From assembly GCA_017991555.1 (NCBI GenBank), contig JAGOQM010000002.1, positions 310,001 to 374,000 on the forward strand: DNA of 64,000 nucleotides, given 5' to 3'. Of the stretch, positions 18,904-27,075 are shown one piece after another; the first letter of the stretch is position 1; each line of letters begins with the position of its first letter. This DNA is from Neisseriaceae bacterium. GTDB taxonomy: Bacteria; Pseudomonadota; Gammaproteobacteria; Burkholderiales; Neisseriaceae. Under the pieces are notes generated by a model. It was not told the origin of the DNA, ran no database searches, and was given only the letters and a program-made list of their open reading frames with translations. Both the position numbers and the translations under genes were made by a program.

Positions 18904-19200
18904 CTATGGCGTCGACAGGCCTTCATACAGGTCTAACCAGCCGGGATTTTCTCGTTCGATCAAGGCCAACCGCCAGTTACGCGGCCATTTCTTAATCTTT
19001 TTAGCGCGCTGTTCGGCCAGCAGTAAATTGTCTTGGGCCTCGAAATAAACCAGAAAAATCGTTTGATGACTGGCGTGCAGCGGCGCGCCTGTCAGCTGCT
19101 TATGGCGCTCTATTTGCGCTTTCAAATCCACACAGCAGCCAATGTGCATGATGCTTTGCTGCTTGTTCACCATAATGTATACCCAGGCACTCTCTGACAT
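18904..19200 (-). CDS. GIY-YIG-domain protein with atypical active site
   Basis: This 98-residue single-domain protein resembles the YhbQ/UPF0213 group of GIY-YIG nuclease-like proteins. A strong AGGAGG precedes ATG 19200. The core reads VYIM ... MHIGCCVDL; the YIG tyrosine is H19. The arginine expected in the DLxRRxxxH helix is replaced (DLKAQIERH, residues 25-33). The acidic helix LLAEQRAKKIKKW and the end NPGWLDLY fit the family. Nuclease activity may therefore be lost or altered. Confidence 0.8.
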   Translation of the reverse strand: MSESAWVYIMVNKQQSIMHIGCCVDLKAQIERHKQLTGAPLHASHQTIFLVYFEAQDNLLLAEQRAKKIKKWPRNWRLALIERENPGWLDLYEGLSTP

Positions 19201-19312
19201 AACGGCCTCCTAAGCTGACGCTCATTAATTATGCGAAACAAATAAAATAACGCATTAAGCCCACCGCTGTCACGATTAATCTAAGCGACTGATTCATTTT
19301 AAATCATTACAT

Positions 19313-19346
19313 ATAAAAAGCCCACCAGTCGTGTGCTGGTGGGCTT
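19313..19346 (-). terminator. Terminator of ilvD
   Basis: On the minus strand AAGCCCACCAG (19346-19336 complement) pairs with CTGGTGGGCTT and is followed by TTTT. The stem is 11 bp perfect with a 7-base loop. Confidence 0.85.
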
Positions 19347-19367
19347 AAGTTCAAACCGACTTAGGGC

Positions 19368-21224
19368 TTACTTTTCAACCTGACTTACATCACGCACCGC
19401 GCCGGTATCGGCACTGGTGGTCATGGCCGCATAAGCACGCAGCGCGGCCGACACATAACGTTCGCGATTAACCGGCTTCCAAGCCTGTTTGCCGCGGGCG
19501 TTCATTTCGTCGCGACGCGCAGCCAGCTCGGCGTCACTCACCGCCAAGTGAATGGTGCGGTTCGGAATGTCAATTTCAACCGTATCGCCTTCATGCACGA
19601 GGCCAATGGCGCCGCCCTCAGCCGCTTCTGGAGAAGCATGGCCAATAGACAGGCCAGAAGTACCGCCGGAGAAGCGACCATCGGTGAGCAGCGCACAGGC
19701 CTTGCCCAAGCCCTTAGACTTAAGGTAAGAGGTTGGGTACAGCATTTCCTGCATGCCTGGACCGCCCTTCGGGCCTTCGTAACGGATGATCACGATGTCG
19801 CCCGCCACCACCTGGTCGGCCAAAATCGCGGCCACCGAGTCGTCTTGGCTTTCAAACACGCGCGCACGCCCGGTAAACTTAAGAATGCTTTCGTCCACGC
19901 CGGCGGTTTTCACAATGCAACCCCGTTCGGCAATATTGCCGTACAGAACGGCGAGGCCGCCATCTTGCGAGTACGCATGCTCAAGGTCACGAATACAGCC
20001 TTCGGCACGGTCGTTGTCGATGCTGGGGTAATGACGATTTTGGCTAAAGGCCTGAGTGGTGCGGATGCCCCCCGGCGCGGCCAAGAAGCGTTGATGCGCC
20101 TCAGACTCTGGCCCATTGACCATAATGTCCCAACGTTTAAAGGCTTCTGCCAGGCTAGGGCTGTGCACGGTTGGCAACTGATTGTGGATCAGGCCAGCAC
20201 GGTCTAATTCGGCCAAAATACCCATCACCCCACCCGCGCGGTGAACGTCTTCCATATGGTATTTCTGGGTAGACGGCGCCACTTTACACAAGCACGGCAC
20301 TTTACGGCTGATTTGGTCGATGTCGCCCATTTTAAAGTCTAGCTCGGCTTCGGAAGCCGCGGCCAACAGGTGCAAGACCGTATTGGTCGAGCCGCCCATA
20401 GACACGTCTAGCGCCATGGCGTTTTCAAAAGCCTGTTTGGTGGCAATATTGCGTGGCAAGACGCTGTCATCATCCTGCTCGTAGTAGCGTTTGGCCAAAT
20501 CAACAATGGTTCGGCCCGCTTCCAAGAATAATTCTTTACGCTTTGCGTGCGTGGCCAGCAAAGAACCGTTGCCCGGTAACGACAGGCCTAAGGCCTCGGT
20601 TAAGCAGTTCATCGAGTTGGCGGTAAACATACCAGAGCAAGAGCCACAGGTTGGACAGGCCGAGCGTTCGGTCTCGTCCACTTGGGCATCGCTAATCTTG
20701 TCGTTGGCGGCATCGACCATGGCATCCACCAGATCTAGCTTGCGAATTTGGTTGTCAATGCTGATGACCTTACCGGCTTCCATAGGGCCACCAGACACGA
20801 AAATAACCGGGATGTTTAGGCGCATCGCGGCCATCAGCATCCCTGGGGTAATTTTGTCACAGTTAGAAATGCACACCAGCGCATCGGCACAGTGGGCATT
20901 AACCATATACTCCACCGAATCGGCAATCAGGTCACGGCTAGGCAAGCTATACAGCATGCCGCCATGGCCCATGGCGATGCCGTCATCGACGGCAATGGTG
21001 TTAAATTCTTTGGCGACGCCACCGTGGGCTTCAATCTCACGGGCCACCATTTGGCCTAAATCTTTTAAATGCACGTGGCCCGGCACAAACTGGGTAAACG
21101 AGTTGGCAATGGCAATAATGGGTTTGCCAAAGTCGGTGTCGGTCATACCGGTGGCGCGCCATAGGGCACGCGCACCAGCCATGTTGCGGCCATGGGTGGA
21201 CGTTTTGGAGCGATATTGTGGCAT
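19368..21224 (-). CDS. ilvD: Dihydroxy-acid dehydratase
   Basis: This Fe-S enzyme (618 residues) dehydrates dihydroxy-acids to the 2-oxo acids leading to valine, isoleucine and leucine. The cluster cysteines are in [12 protein letters not shown] and [16 protein letters not shown]; the C-terminal [23 protein letters not shown] signature region is complete. ATG 21224 has AAAGGA upstream and encodes the usual [19 protein letters not shown] start. The gene stands alone, 37 kb from ilvIHC. A hairpin lies just before its ribosome-binding site. Confidence 0.97.
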   Translation of the reverse strand: MPQYRSKTSTHGRNMAGARALWRATGMTDTDFGKPIIAIANSFTQFVPGHVHLKDLGQMVAREIEAHGGVAKEFNTIAVDDGIAMGHGGMLYSLPSRDLIADSVEYMVNAHCADALVCISNCDKITPGMLMAAMRLNIPVIFVSGGPMEAGKVISIDNQIRKLDLVDAMVDAANDKISDAQVDETERSACPTCGSCSGMFTANSMNCLTEALGLSLPGNGSLLATHAKRKELFLEAGRTIVDLAKRYYEQDDDSVLPRNIATKQAFENAMALDVSMGGSTNTVLHLLAAASEAELDFKMGDIDQISRKVPCLCKVAPSTQKYHMEDVHRAGGVMGILAELDRAGLIHNQLPTVHSPSLAEAFKRWDIMVNGPESEAHQRFLAAPGGIRTTQAFSQNRHYPSIDNDRAEGCIRDLEHAYSQDGGLAVLYGNIAERGCIVKTAGVDESILKFTGRARVFESQDDSVAAILADQVVAGDIVIIRYEGPKGGPGMQEMLYPTSYLKSKGLGKACALLTDGRFSGGTSGLSIGHASPEAAEGGAIGLVHEGDTVEIDIPNRTIHLAVSDAELAARRDEMNARGKQAWKPVNRERYVSAALRAYAAMTTSADTGAVRDVSQVEK

Positions 21225-21238
21225 GCTGATTCCTTTAG

Positions 21239-21267
21239 GCAGGCGAACGCTTCAGGGTTCGTCCTGC
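21239..21267 (-). promoter_or_regulatory. Hairpin immediately upstream of the ilvD ribosome-binding site
   Basis: GCAGGCGAAC (21239-21248) and GTTCGTCCTGC (21257-21267) are inverted repeats with one bulged base and an 8-base loop. In the minus-strand transcript the stem ends 3 to 4 bases before AAAGGA. No T run follows. It may affect translation or mRNA stability. Confidence 0.5.
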
Positions 21268-21269
21268 AG

Positions 21270-21637
21270 TTTCCTTAAATAAACAAACAGACGCAGCAGG
21301 CTATTATTGATTATTTCTGCTGTGGTCACGACCAACGGTAATGGCCATGCATGGCGCGATGAGGGTAAAACAGAGCCGCTTGGGCAGCCTGTTTAATCGG
21401 CCATGATTCTGGGCGGGTGTCTTTTGGCCCCAACCCAATCGGTACGTCAAAAGCGGGATCGATGAGGGCCGTGTTTGACACGCGCCCAACCGATAAAAAA
21501 AAGAGGCTCATCGGCGCTCGTTCTCACTACCTTTTTACTGCATTCTGTCAGAAAACTCAATAGAGATTCACCATCTTAGACAGCTTGTAGAAGGATGAGG
21601 GCCGCACCAGCGCTGGCTCAGGCCGATGCAAAGGCCT
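21270..21637. other. Stretch without a convincing gene between ilvD and the small membrane protein
   Basis: Only short minus-strand frames occur (for example 61 codons, 21326-21511), with no ribosome-binding site and no family resemblance I can name. The ilvD promoter should lie here. I see no clear terminator for the next gene upstream. Confidence 0.4.
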
Positions 21638-21994
21638 CTATTGATAAATGTGCTGCAACAGCAGCAGTAAGAAATGAGCCACAAGGTAGCCCACAAAGCC
21701 CCACTCCAACCAGCGCAACAGGCGGCACAGTTGCCTGATCTGCGCATAGTCTGGCACGGCCTCGGCCAAATGCACCGGTAAAACGGCATGCCGCCCAACC
21801 CAGCTTAGTAAGTGCTGGTTACGGTGACACAACAAGCCCAACCAGAAATAGTCCCGAGTAGGACTACCCGCCTGTCGATACAAGGCTTCGTCGGTTTGCA
21901 AGGCGCGAATGAAATGTTTGGTTTTCAATTGCAGCAGCATCGCCACCAGCAGTATCACCAATCCCCAAATCAGCGGTATCCACCCCCAACTCAT
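21638..21994 (-). CDS. Small membrane protein, unknown function
   Basis: The 118-residue protein has two membrane segments, at the N-terminus (about residues 4-22) and near the C-terminus (about 95-112), with a charged middle rich in Arg and His. AGGAG lies 6 bases before ATG 21994, which supports a real gene. The topology suggests a cytoplasmic central domain held by both ends. No family was recognised. Confidence 0.65.
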   Translation of the reverse strand: MSWGWIPLIWGLVILLVAMLLQLKTKHFIRALQTDEALYRQAGSPTRDYFWLGLLCHRNQHLLSWVGRHAVLPVHLAEAVPDYAQIRQLCRLLRWLEWGFVGYLVAHFLLLLLQHIYQ

Positions 21995-22099
21995 GCTTTA
22001 CTCCTATTCAAGAGGGCCCCATAGGGCGGTCAACAATAGCGTATACCCGACGCCGAAGGCAGCGCTCAGCGCGTGACATTAATCACCTGAGCCAGACAA

Positions 22100-22144
22100 C
22101 TTGGCGAACAAAGCATACGCCAAGTGGCTATCTTGCCCTATAAT
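22100..22144 (+). promoter_or_regulatory. lgt promoter candidate with a dyad operator
   Basis: A perfect TATAAT lies at 22139-22144. Just upstream, CTTGGCG (22100-22106) and CGCCAAG (22118-22124) form a 7-bp inverted repeat spaced by 11 bases, where a -35 would lie; no good -35 hexamer is present. The rest of 21995-22297 holds no gene. Confidence 0.5.
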
Positions 22145-22297
22145 GAGCGCTGCGCCACACGGGTTTTCACTCTATGGTCGGCCATTACGACCTTTAAAGC
22201 AAACCAACCCCGGTTTTCATGGTCTCAAGACTTTTGGTGTTTCGATGATTGCAGCCGAAACGACGTTAAATCACTTTCAAGAGAATAGACTCATCAT

Positions 22298-23158
22298 ATG
22301 ATCGTTCACCCTCAATTCGACCCCATTCTTGTGTCGTTAGGGCCCCTGCCCATTCGTTGGTATGCCTTGAGCTACATCGTGGGCTTTGCCCTGTTTATTT
22401 TTTTAGGCAAGCGCCGTATTAAGGCCGGCAATACGTTCTTTACCGAAAAACTGCTGGATGATTTCGTGATTTGGGGCGTCCTGGGCGTCATCTTGGGCGG
22501 CCGCCTCGGCTACATCCTGTTTTATAAATTCAATGATTATGTGTCCGACCCGATTTCAATCTTTAAAGTCTGGGAAGGCGGCATGGCGTTTCACGGCGGC
22601 TTCATCGGCGTGCTGGTGGCGATCTTACTGTTTGCCATGAAACAAAAACGCTCATTTTTTGAAGTGTCCGACTTCATCGCACCGCTGGTGCCTCTGGGCC
22701 TGGCTTCTGGCCGCATTGGCAACTTCATCAACGGTGAGCTATGGGGCCGCGTGACGAATCCTGACGCTTGGTGGGCCATGGGCTTTCCTCAAGCCGCCCA
22801 TGAAGACATCGCCTATGCCACGACTCACCCACAGTGGATGAGCGTGCTGGTTGAAAACAACATGCTGCCGCGCCACCCTTCACAGCTCTACCAGTTCGCC
22901 CTAGAAGGCCTGTGCCTGTTTGCCATCGTGTGGTGGTTCTCACGCAAGCCGCGCCCAGTGGGCCAGGTGTCTGCTTTGTTCTTATTAGGCTACGGCTTCT
23001 TCCGCTTCATAGCCGAATTTGCCCGTGAACCAGACGACTTTTTAGGCCTGTTGGCGTTTAACCTGTCTATGGGCCAATGGCTAAGCCTGCCCATGATCGT
23101 GGCCGGTTTGGCGCTGTTTGTGCACTTTGGCAAAACCCGTCAGGTGTCTAAAGTTTAA
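22298..23158 (+). CDS. lgt: Prolipoprotein diacylglyceryl transferase
   Basis: This inner-membrane enzyme (286 residues, about 7 membrane segments) transfers diacylglycerol to the lipobox cysteine of prolipoproteins. It shows the Lgt signature region [17 protein letters not shown], the conserved RHPSQLYQ stretch, the [11 protein letters not shown] loop with the conserved histidine, and [11 protein letters not shown] near the N-terminus. Several lipoproteins encoded in this window would be its substrates. It is monocistronic, with strong hairpins downstream. Confidence 0.96.
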   Translation: MIVHPQFDPILVSLGPLPIRWYALSYIVGFALFIFLGKRRIKAGNTFFTEKLLDDFVIWGVLGVILGGRLGYILFYKFNDYVSDPISIFKVWEGGMAFHGGFIGVLVAILLFAMKQKRSFFEVSDFIAPLVPLGLASGRIGNFINGELWGRVTNPDAWWAMGFPQAAHEDIAYATTHPQWMSVLVENNMLPRHPSQLYQFALEGLCLFAIVWWFSRKPRPVGQVSALFLLGYGFFRFIAEFAREPDDFLGLLAFNLSMGQWLSLPMIVAGLALFVHFGKTRQVSKV

Positions 23159-23187
23159 ACGCTGAGGTTTAAACCCGCCTGCACGCC

Positions 23188-23216
23188 AATGGCCGCGCGA
23201 TGATCGCGCGGCCATT
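23188..23216 (+). terminator. Strong GC hairpin after lgt
   Basis: AATGGCCGCGCGA (23188-23200) and TCGCGCGGCCATT (23204-23216) form a perfect 13-bp stem with a TGA loop. The following T run is short, so it may act with the next hairpin at 23248. Confidence 0.7.
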
Positions 23217-23247
23217 TAACGTTCTGCCTCTAAGCCCTCAGCACTAA

Positions 23248-23271
23248 AAAAGCCACCCTAGGGTGGCTTTT
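23248..23271. terminator. Bidirectional terminator between lgt and the periplasmic protein gene
   Basis: AAAAGCCACCC (23248-23258) and GGGTGGCTTTT (23261-23271) give an 11-bp stem with A and T tracts on opposite sides, so it can end transcription from both convergent genes. Confidence 0.85.
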
Positions 23272-23326
23272 GCTTACGACTACCATTGTTTGATTGGCGG
23301 CTGACGCCCGCTGCAAACGCTGCTGC

Positions 23327-23800
23327 TTACTTGGTAGCGCGGTTAAAATAACCGCGGTCGGCCATGCGTTCGCACATACCAGCCTTACGTGGTTCGGCAG
23401 GTAAGGCCACGCCTTTGTCCTTAGCACGCTTCAATAGGGTTTTATGCTGTTGATTCTGTACCCGCTTGCAGCTGTTGTAATCCTTGCTGTTCATGATTTG
23501 GTCACGGAAGGTTTGTGCTTCAGCCTGCGTCAACAGCCCTCCAGTCATACCCCCTTGATGATGACCATTTGGCCCTTGCTGGCCTTGCTGCCAATGTTGG
23601 CCGCGCTGATGCTGTCCGCCCCGAGGCCCCATGCGATGACCTTCTTGCCAATGGCGTGGCTGAGCCTGATTGGCCGCATTACCGCCCTCGCGCTCAATGG
23701 TCACGCCCGGAATGGTCGCATTATTGGTGGCGGCCTGAACCAAACCGGTGGTGGCCATACTTAAGGCCAACGATAAACCAAGCATCATTTTCTTGTTCAT
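23327..23800 (-). CDS. Periplasmic Gln/His/Gly-rich protein, unknown function
   Basis: The 157-residue protein has a Sec signal peptide (residues 1-23, cleaved after LVQA). Residues about 45-85 are rich in His, Gln, Gly and Arg (HWQEGHRMGPRGGQ, GQHWQQGQQG), suggesting metal or polyanion contact and disorder. A C-terminal helical domain (about 88-157) holds LTQAEAQTFRDQIM and two cysteines, C111 and C143, that could form a disulfide. GGAG precedes ATG 23800. It is divergent from an OmpR-type two-component system with a tandem binding-site candidate between them, so it is a likely target. I know similar C-terminal segments only as uncharacterised betaproteobacterial proteins. Confidence 0.75.
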   Translation of the reverse strand: MNKKMMLGLSLALSMATTGLVQAATNNATIPGVTIEREGGNAANQAQPRHWQEGHRMGPRGGQHQRGQHWQQGQQGPNGHHQGGMTGGLLTQAEAQTFRDQIMNSKDYNSCKRVQNQQHKTLLKRAKDKGVALPAEPRKAGMCERMADRGYFNRATK

Positions 23801-23933
23801 AGGGTGTCTCCTGTTCTAAATAATAAACTTTAAACTTCAATCACTTGATGGCACCATTACACCATAACCATGTAACATGGGTATGTCAAAACCACCCTAT
23901 TTTGTCACCCGATGCAACAAACACGGGCTTTGA

Positions 23934-23947
23934 TACAAAGTGTTACA
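23934..23947 (+). promoter_or_regulatory. Tandem response-regulator site candidate (RstA-box-like)
   Basis: TACAAAGTGTTACA has two TACA half-sites 10 bases apart and matches the E. coli RstA box (TACATNTNGTTACA) at all but two positions. It lies between the divergent periplasmic-protein gene and the response-regulator gene, about 43 bases before the regulator ATG. Confidence 0.5.
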
Positions 23948-23989
23948 AAATCATCGAAACACGCACGCGAATCACGCTAGAATAAGGCC

Positions 23990-24721
23990 ATGGACACTTT
24001 AGATCATATTTTAATCGTCGACGACGACGTCGAAATTTGCCAGCTGCTGAGCCAATACTTAAACAAGAATGGCTATAAGACCAGCATTGCCCATGAGGGC
24101 CGTGCCATGTGGCAAGTTTTGGACACCACCCACATCGACCTCATCGTGCTGGACTTAATGCTGCCCGGCGATGATGGCCTGACCCTGTGCCGCAACCTAA
24201 GAGCACAGTCCAACATGCCGGTCATCATGCTGACAGCCTTGGGCGAAGAAACCGACCGCATCGTTGGCCTAGAGATGGGCGCCGATGACTATCTACCCAA
24301 ACCCTTTAGCGCGCGCGAACTCTTGGCGCGCATTAAAGGCGTGCTGCGCCGCACCCGTACCTTACCGCCGAGCTCCCGCCTCAACAAACAGCAAACGCCA
24401 GCAAAATGGCGCTTTGGCCCGTGGCTATTAGACAGCGGCCAGCGCCATTTAATTGATTCGGCCGGGGTGATGACGGCCCTAAGCAGTACTGAATATCGTC
24501 TGCTGCTGGTGTTTCTCAACCATCCAGAACACGTTCTCAGCCGCGATCAACTCATGGACTTAACCCAGGGGCGAGACGCCAATCCGCTTGATCGCATCAT
24601 TGACGTTCAGGTCAGTCGTCTGCGCGCCCGTCTATTGGATGACCCCAAAGAACCCACCTTGATCAAAACCATCCGCAACGAAGGCTACGTGCTGGCCGTG
24701 CCGGTCGAGCTGGTGCCATGA
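23990..24721 (+). CDS. OmpR-family response regulator
   Basis: The protein (243 residues) has a receiver domain at 1-120 with the acidic pocket DDD (11-13), phosphoacceptor D55 (VLDLMLPG), the T of MLTALGEE and K of LPKPF. A winged-helix DNA-binding domain follows (about 140-238), with LSSTEYRLLLVFL and DVQVSRLRARL. Its stop overlaps the kinase start by 4 bases (ATGA), so the pair is cotranslated. The ribosome-binding site AAGG is only 2 bases from the ATG. A TAGAAT hexamer at 23978-23983 would place transcription start at the ATG, so the message may be leaderless. Which input it serves is not evident. Confidence 0.92.
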   Translation: MDTLDHILIVDDDVEICQLLSQYLNKNGYKTSIAHEGRAMWQVLDTTHIDLIVLDLMLPGDDGLTLCRNLRAQSNMPVIMLTALGEETDRIVGLEMGADDYLPKPFSARELLARIKGVLRRTRTLPPSSRLNKQQTPAKWRFGPWLLDSGQRHLIDSAGVMTALSSTEYRLLLVFLNHPEHVLSRDQLMDLTQGRDANPLDRIIDVQVSRLRARLLDDPKEPTLIKTIRNEGYVLAVPVELVP

Positions 24722-26094
24722 AGCGCTTTCTCCCCAACTCCCTGTTTGGACGCTTAATTCTGGTGCTGTTTGCCGGCCTGCTGATTTCCCAGCTGTTTAG
24801 CCAGTTCATCAACCACGAAGAACGCGGCCTGTTGCTGTCTGAAAATGCCAGCCGCCAGGCCGCCCACCACATTGCCGACACCGTACAGCTGCTTGAACCA
24901 CTCAGCCCCGAAGCGCGGGAACGCGCGGTGGCCCACTGGCCCGACATTCGCCTACGCGAGCAGCCCATTAGCTTGCGCGGACGTAACCCAGACAGCAGCC
25001 GTTCCGAAAACCGCTTCAGCGCCTGGCTAGCCCAAACCCTTGGTCCCGACTATCGCTACAGCGTGAGCCCGATTCCCTCACGCATGATGCGCGGTGAACG
25101 CCATGCTGGCCGAGGCCCCGCCCCCTACAGCAATGCAGGACCTGGAGGCTCGGTGGCCTTTTTGGTGCAGGTGCCGCTCAAGGACGGCCAGTGGCTGATT
25201 TTTAACAGCCGTATCCCCAAGGCCTCAAGCTGGCTCTCTTCGCGCGCCTTAACCAATATTGGCCTGCTGCTTATGGTGGTGCTGGCCCTGTCTTACGTCG
25301 CCGTTCGCTCCCTCACCCGCCCCTTACAGCAGCTGTCTAAAGCCGCCGATGCCTTAGGCCGAAACATCAACCAGCCGCCCATTTCAGAAACCGGCCCCAC
25401 TGAAATTCGCCAGGTTGCCCGTGCCTTTAACCTCATGCAAGGCCGCTTACAAAGCTACATCCAAGACCGAACCCACGTTTTTTCAGCCATGTCGCACGAC
25501 TTAAAAACGCCGATTACGCGCATGCGCTTACGCACCGACCTGTTAGACGATGATTTACTGCGCGAACGCTTTGAAAAAGACCTTAAAGAAATGGAAACCA
25601 TGGTCACGGAAGCCTTGGCGTTTATGAAGGGTCTAGACAACCACACGCCAGCACAGGCCATTAACCCTCTGGCCCTGCTGCAAAGCATTCAGACCGATTA
25701 CTTAGAAGCCAACAAGTCCGTGAGCCTCGAGGGCGAGGCCACGCCGCCACTGTGGGGGCAAGCCGCCCTACTCAAGCGGGCGCTGGTGAACCTGATTGAC
25801 AATGCCTTGTTTTATGGCCAACGCGCCGACATTCAGCTGCGCCACGATGGCCAAGGTCTGAGCATTGACATTATGGATGCTGGCCCAGGCATTAGCCCAC
25901 AAGACCAGGAAAAAGTGTTCCAACCCTTTTTTCGAGTGGAGTCCTCCCGCAATCGAGACACAGGTGGCACAGGGCTTGGCCTCAGCATTGCCCGCAACAT
26001 CATCCACAGCCACGGCGGTGATTTAAGCTTACACAACCGTCCCGAGGGCGGCCTAAAGGTCAGCATGACGCTGCCGTACAATGTGCCTGATTAA
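24718..26094 (+). CDS. Membrane sensor histidine kinase
   Basis: The protein (458 residues) has two membrane helices (about 12-30 and 178-197) flanking a periplasmic sensor domain of roughly 145 residues that contains a basic stretch (SRMMRGERHAGRG). HAMP follows (about 198-250), then the dimerisation domain with phosphorylated H260 (FSAMSHDLKTPITRMR), and the ATPase domain with N-box LVNLIDNALFYG, G1 DAGPGIS and G2 GTGLGLSIA. It is the EnvZ-like partner of the preceding regulator. Its stop overlaps that of the convergent reductase gene. Confidence 0.93.
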   Translation: MKRFLPNSLFGRLILVLFAGLLISQLFSQFINHEERGLLLSENASRQAAHHIADTVQLLEPLSPEARERAVAHWPDIRLREQPISLRGRNPDSSRSENRFSAWLAQTLGPDYRYSVSPIPSRMMRGERHAGRGPAPYSNAGPGGSVAFLVQVPLKDGQWLIFNSRIPKASSWLSSRALTNIGLLLMVVLALSYVAVRSLTRPLQQLSKAADALGRNINQPPISETGPTEIRQVARAFNLMQGRLQSYIQDRTHVFSAMSHDLKTPITRMRLRTDLLDDDLLRERFEKDLKEMETMVTEALAFMKGLDNHTPAQAINPLALLQSIQTDYLEANKSVSLEGEATPPLWGQAALLKRALVNLIDNALFYGQRADIQLRHDGQGLSIDIMDAGPGISPQDQEKVFQPFFRVESSRNRDTGGTGLGLSIARNIIHSHGGDLSLHNRPEGGLKVSMTLPYNVPD

Positions 26095-26864
26095 GCAGAA
26101 GGCTGAGTCATTTTGGTAAACGCCGCATCAATGGCCTGGCGTAAGGCCTGATCGCCACCATTGCGGCTAAAGGCGTGGGCAATTAACTCATTGGTGCCGC
26201 CGGGCGTTGAGTGCGCCTGCTGCAACGCCTTAAAGTCGACCTGCCCGCCCTCGGTTTGCTGCGCCAAATTGGCAAACAGCTTCGCCAAATACACGGCACT
26301 GGCCTCTGGCTCTAGGCCTTGGCCACACAACCACGCCTGACACTCGGCCATAAAATGGTAATACACGCCCATAAAAGAGCCAGCGGTCATGAACACGTTT
26401 AGCTCATGCTCCGTTTGGGCCACCACCACGCCACCCAAGGCCTGAAACAGCCTTTCTAAGTCGTCATCCTGTGGATAAATTGGCGTCATGCTTTGATGCT
26501 GCGTCACAAACGGCAAAGGCACTGCCCGCAGCACCACCCCAACGTTGCCCGTCCAAGCACGCACGGTGTCTGCCGTCGCCGTCGCCATCAGGCTGACCAT
26601 TTTTTGCCCGGGCCTAAACCTTAGGCCACGCACAACCGTTTCTGCGATTTGCGTTTGTAAGGCAATAAACACCATGTCGGCGCCGTCCACAATCTGCTGG
26701 TTGTCGGCCGCAATCGTCACCGTCGCCACGTCCTTGGCCAAGCCGGCCGCCATTACGGCGTTGCGCGGCGAAATCATGATGTCAGTGATCGGCACCGCAC
26801 TCTGGCTTAAGCCCCTAATAATGGCGTCGCTAATCACCCCTGTACCTATAAAGCCCAGCTTCAT
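26091..26864 (-). CDS. Pyrroline-5-carboxylate reductase-like protein
   Basis: This 257-residue protein has a Rossmann N-terminus (KLGFIGTGVISDAIIRGL) and a C-terminal helical domain carrying STPGGTNE, close to the ProC signature (PGGTT). Central motifs such as VLRAVPLPFVTQHQS correspond to the ProC VMPNTP region but are degenerate. It is therefore a ProC paralogue, possibly with another substrate; a housekeeping ProC would be expected elsewhere. It is convergent with the kinase gene, the two stops overlapping by 3 to 4 bases. Confidence 0.75.
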   Translation of the reverse strand: MKLGFIGTGVISDAIIRGLSQSAVPITDIMISPRNAVMAAGLAKDVATVTIAADNQQIVDGADMVFIALQTQIAETVVRGLRFRPGQKMVSLMATATADTVRAWTGNVGVVLRAVPLPFVTQHQSMTPIYPQDDDLERLFQALGGVVVAQTEHELNVFMTAGSFMGVYYHFMAECQAWLCGQGLEPEASAVYLAKLFANLAQQTEGGQVDFKALQQAHSTPGGTNELIAHAFSRNGGDQALRQAIDAAFTKMTQPSA

Positions 26865-27023
26865 GAGCCTCTCCCATCCAGACAGCGTCTTTAAATTAAA
26901 TGAGCTTTATTTATAGCTGAATTAGGCAGCAGCGTCTAGGCAACACCGCCGGTTCAATAAAGCGCCTGACCGTGGCTTGGGCAGTGGGTGGCGCGTCCGT
27001 TCTAGGGGCTAGCGAGGATGGAC

Positions 27024-27053
27024 ACAAAAAAACCACCGCCGCGGCAGTGGTTT
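27024..27053 (-). terminator. Terminator of glnS
   Basis: On the minus strand an 11-bp stem (27043-27053 with 27030-27040, one G-U pair, 2-base turn) is followed by a T tract read from the A run at 27026-27032. Confidence 0.8.
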
Positions 27054-27075
27054 CAAAACGTCAGGTTGGCTGAGC

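Noticed and set aside
19548..21282. Long plus-strand frames opposite ilvD (219 and 263 codons)
   Set aside because: They are antisense shadows of a highly conserved gene, produced by its codon usage.
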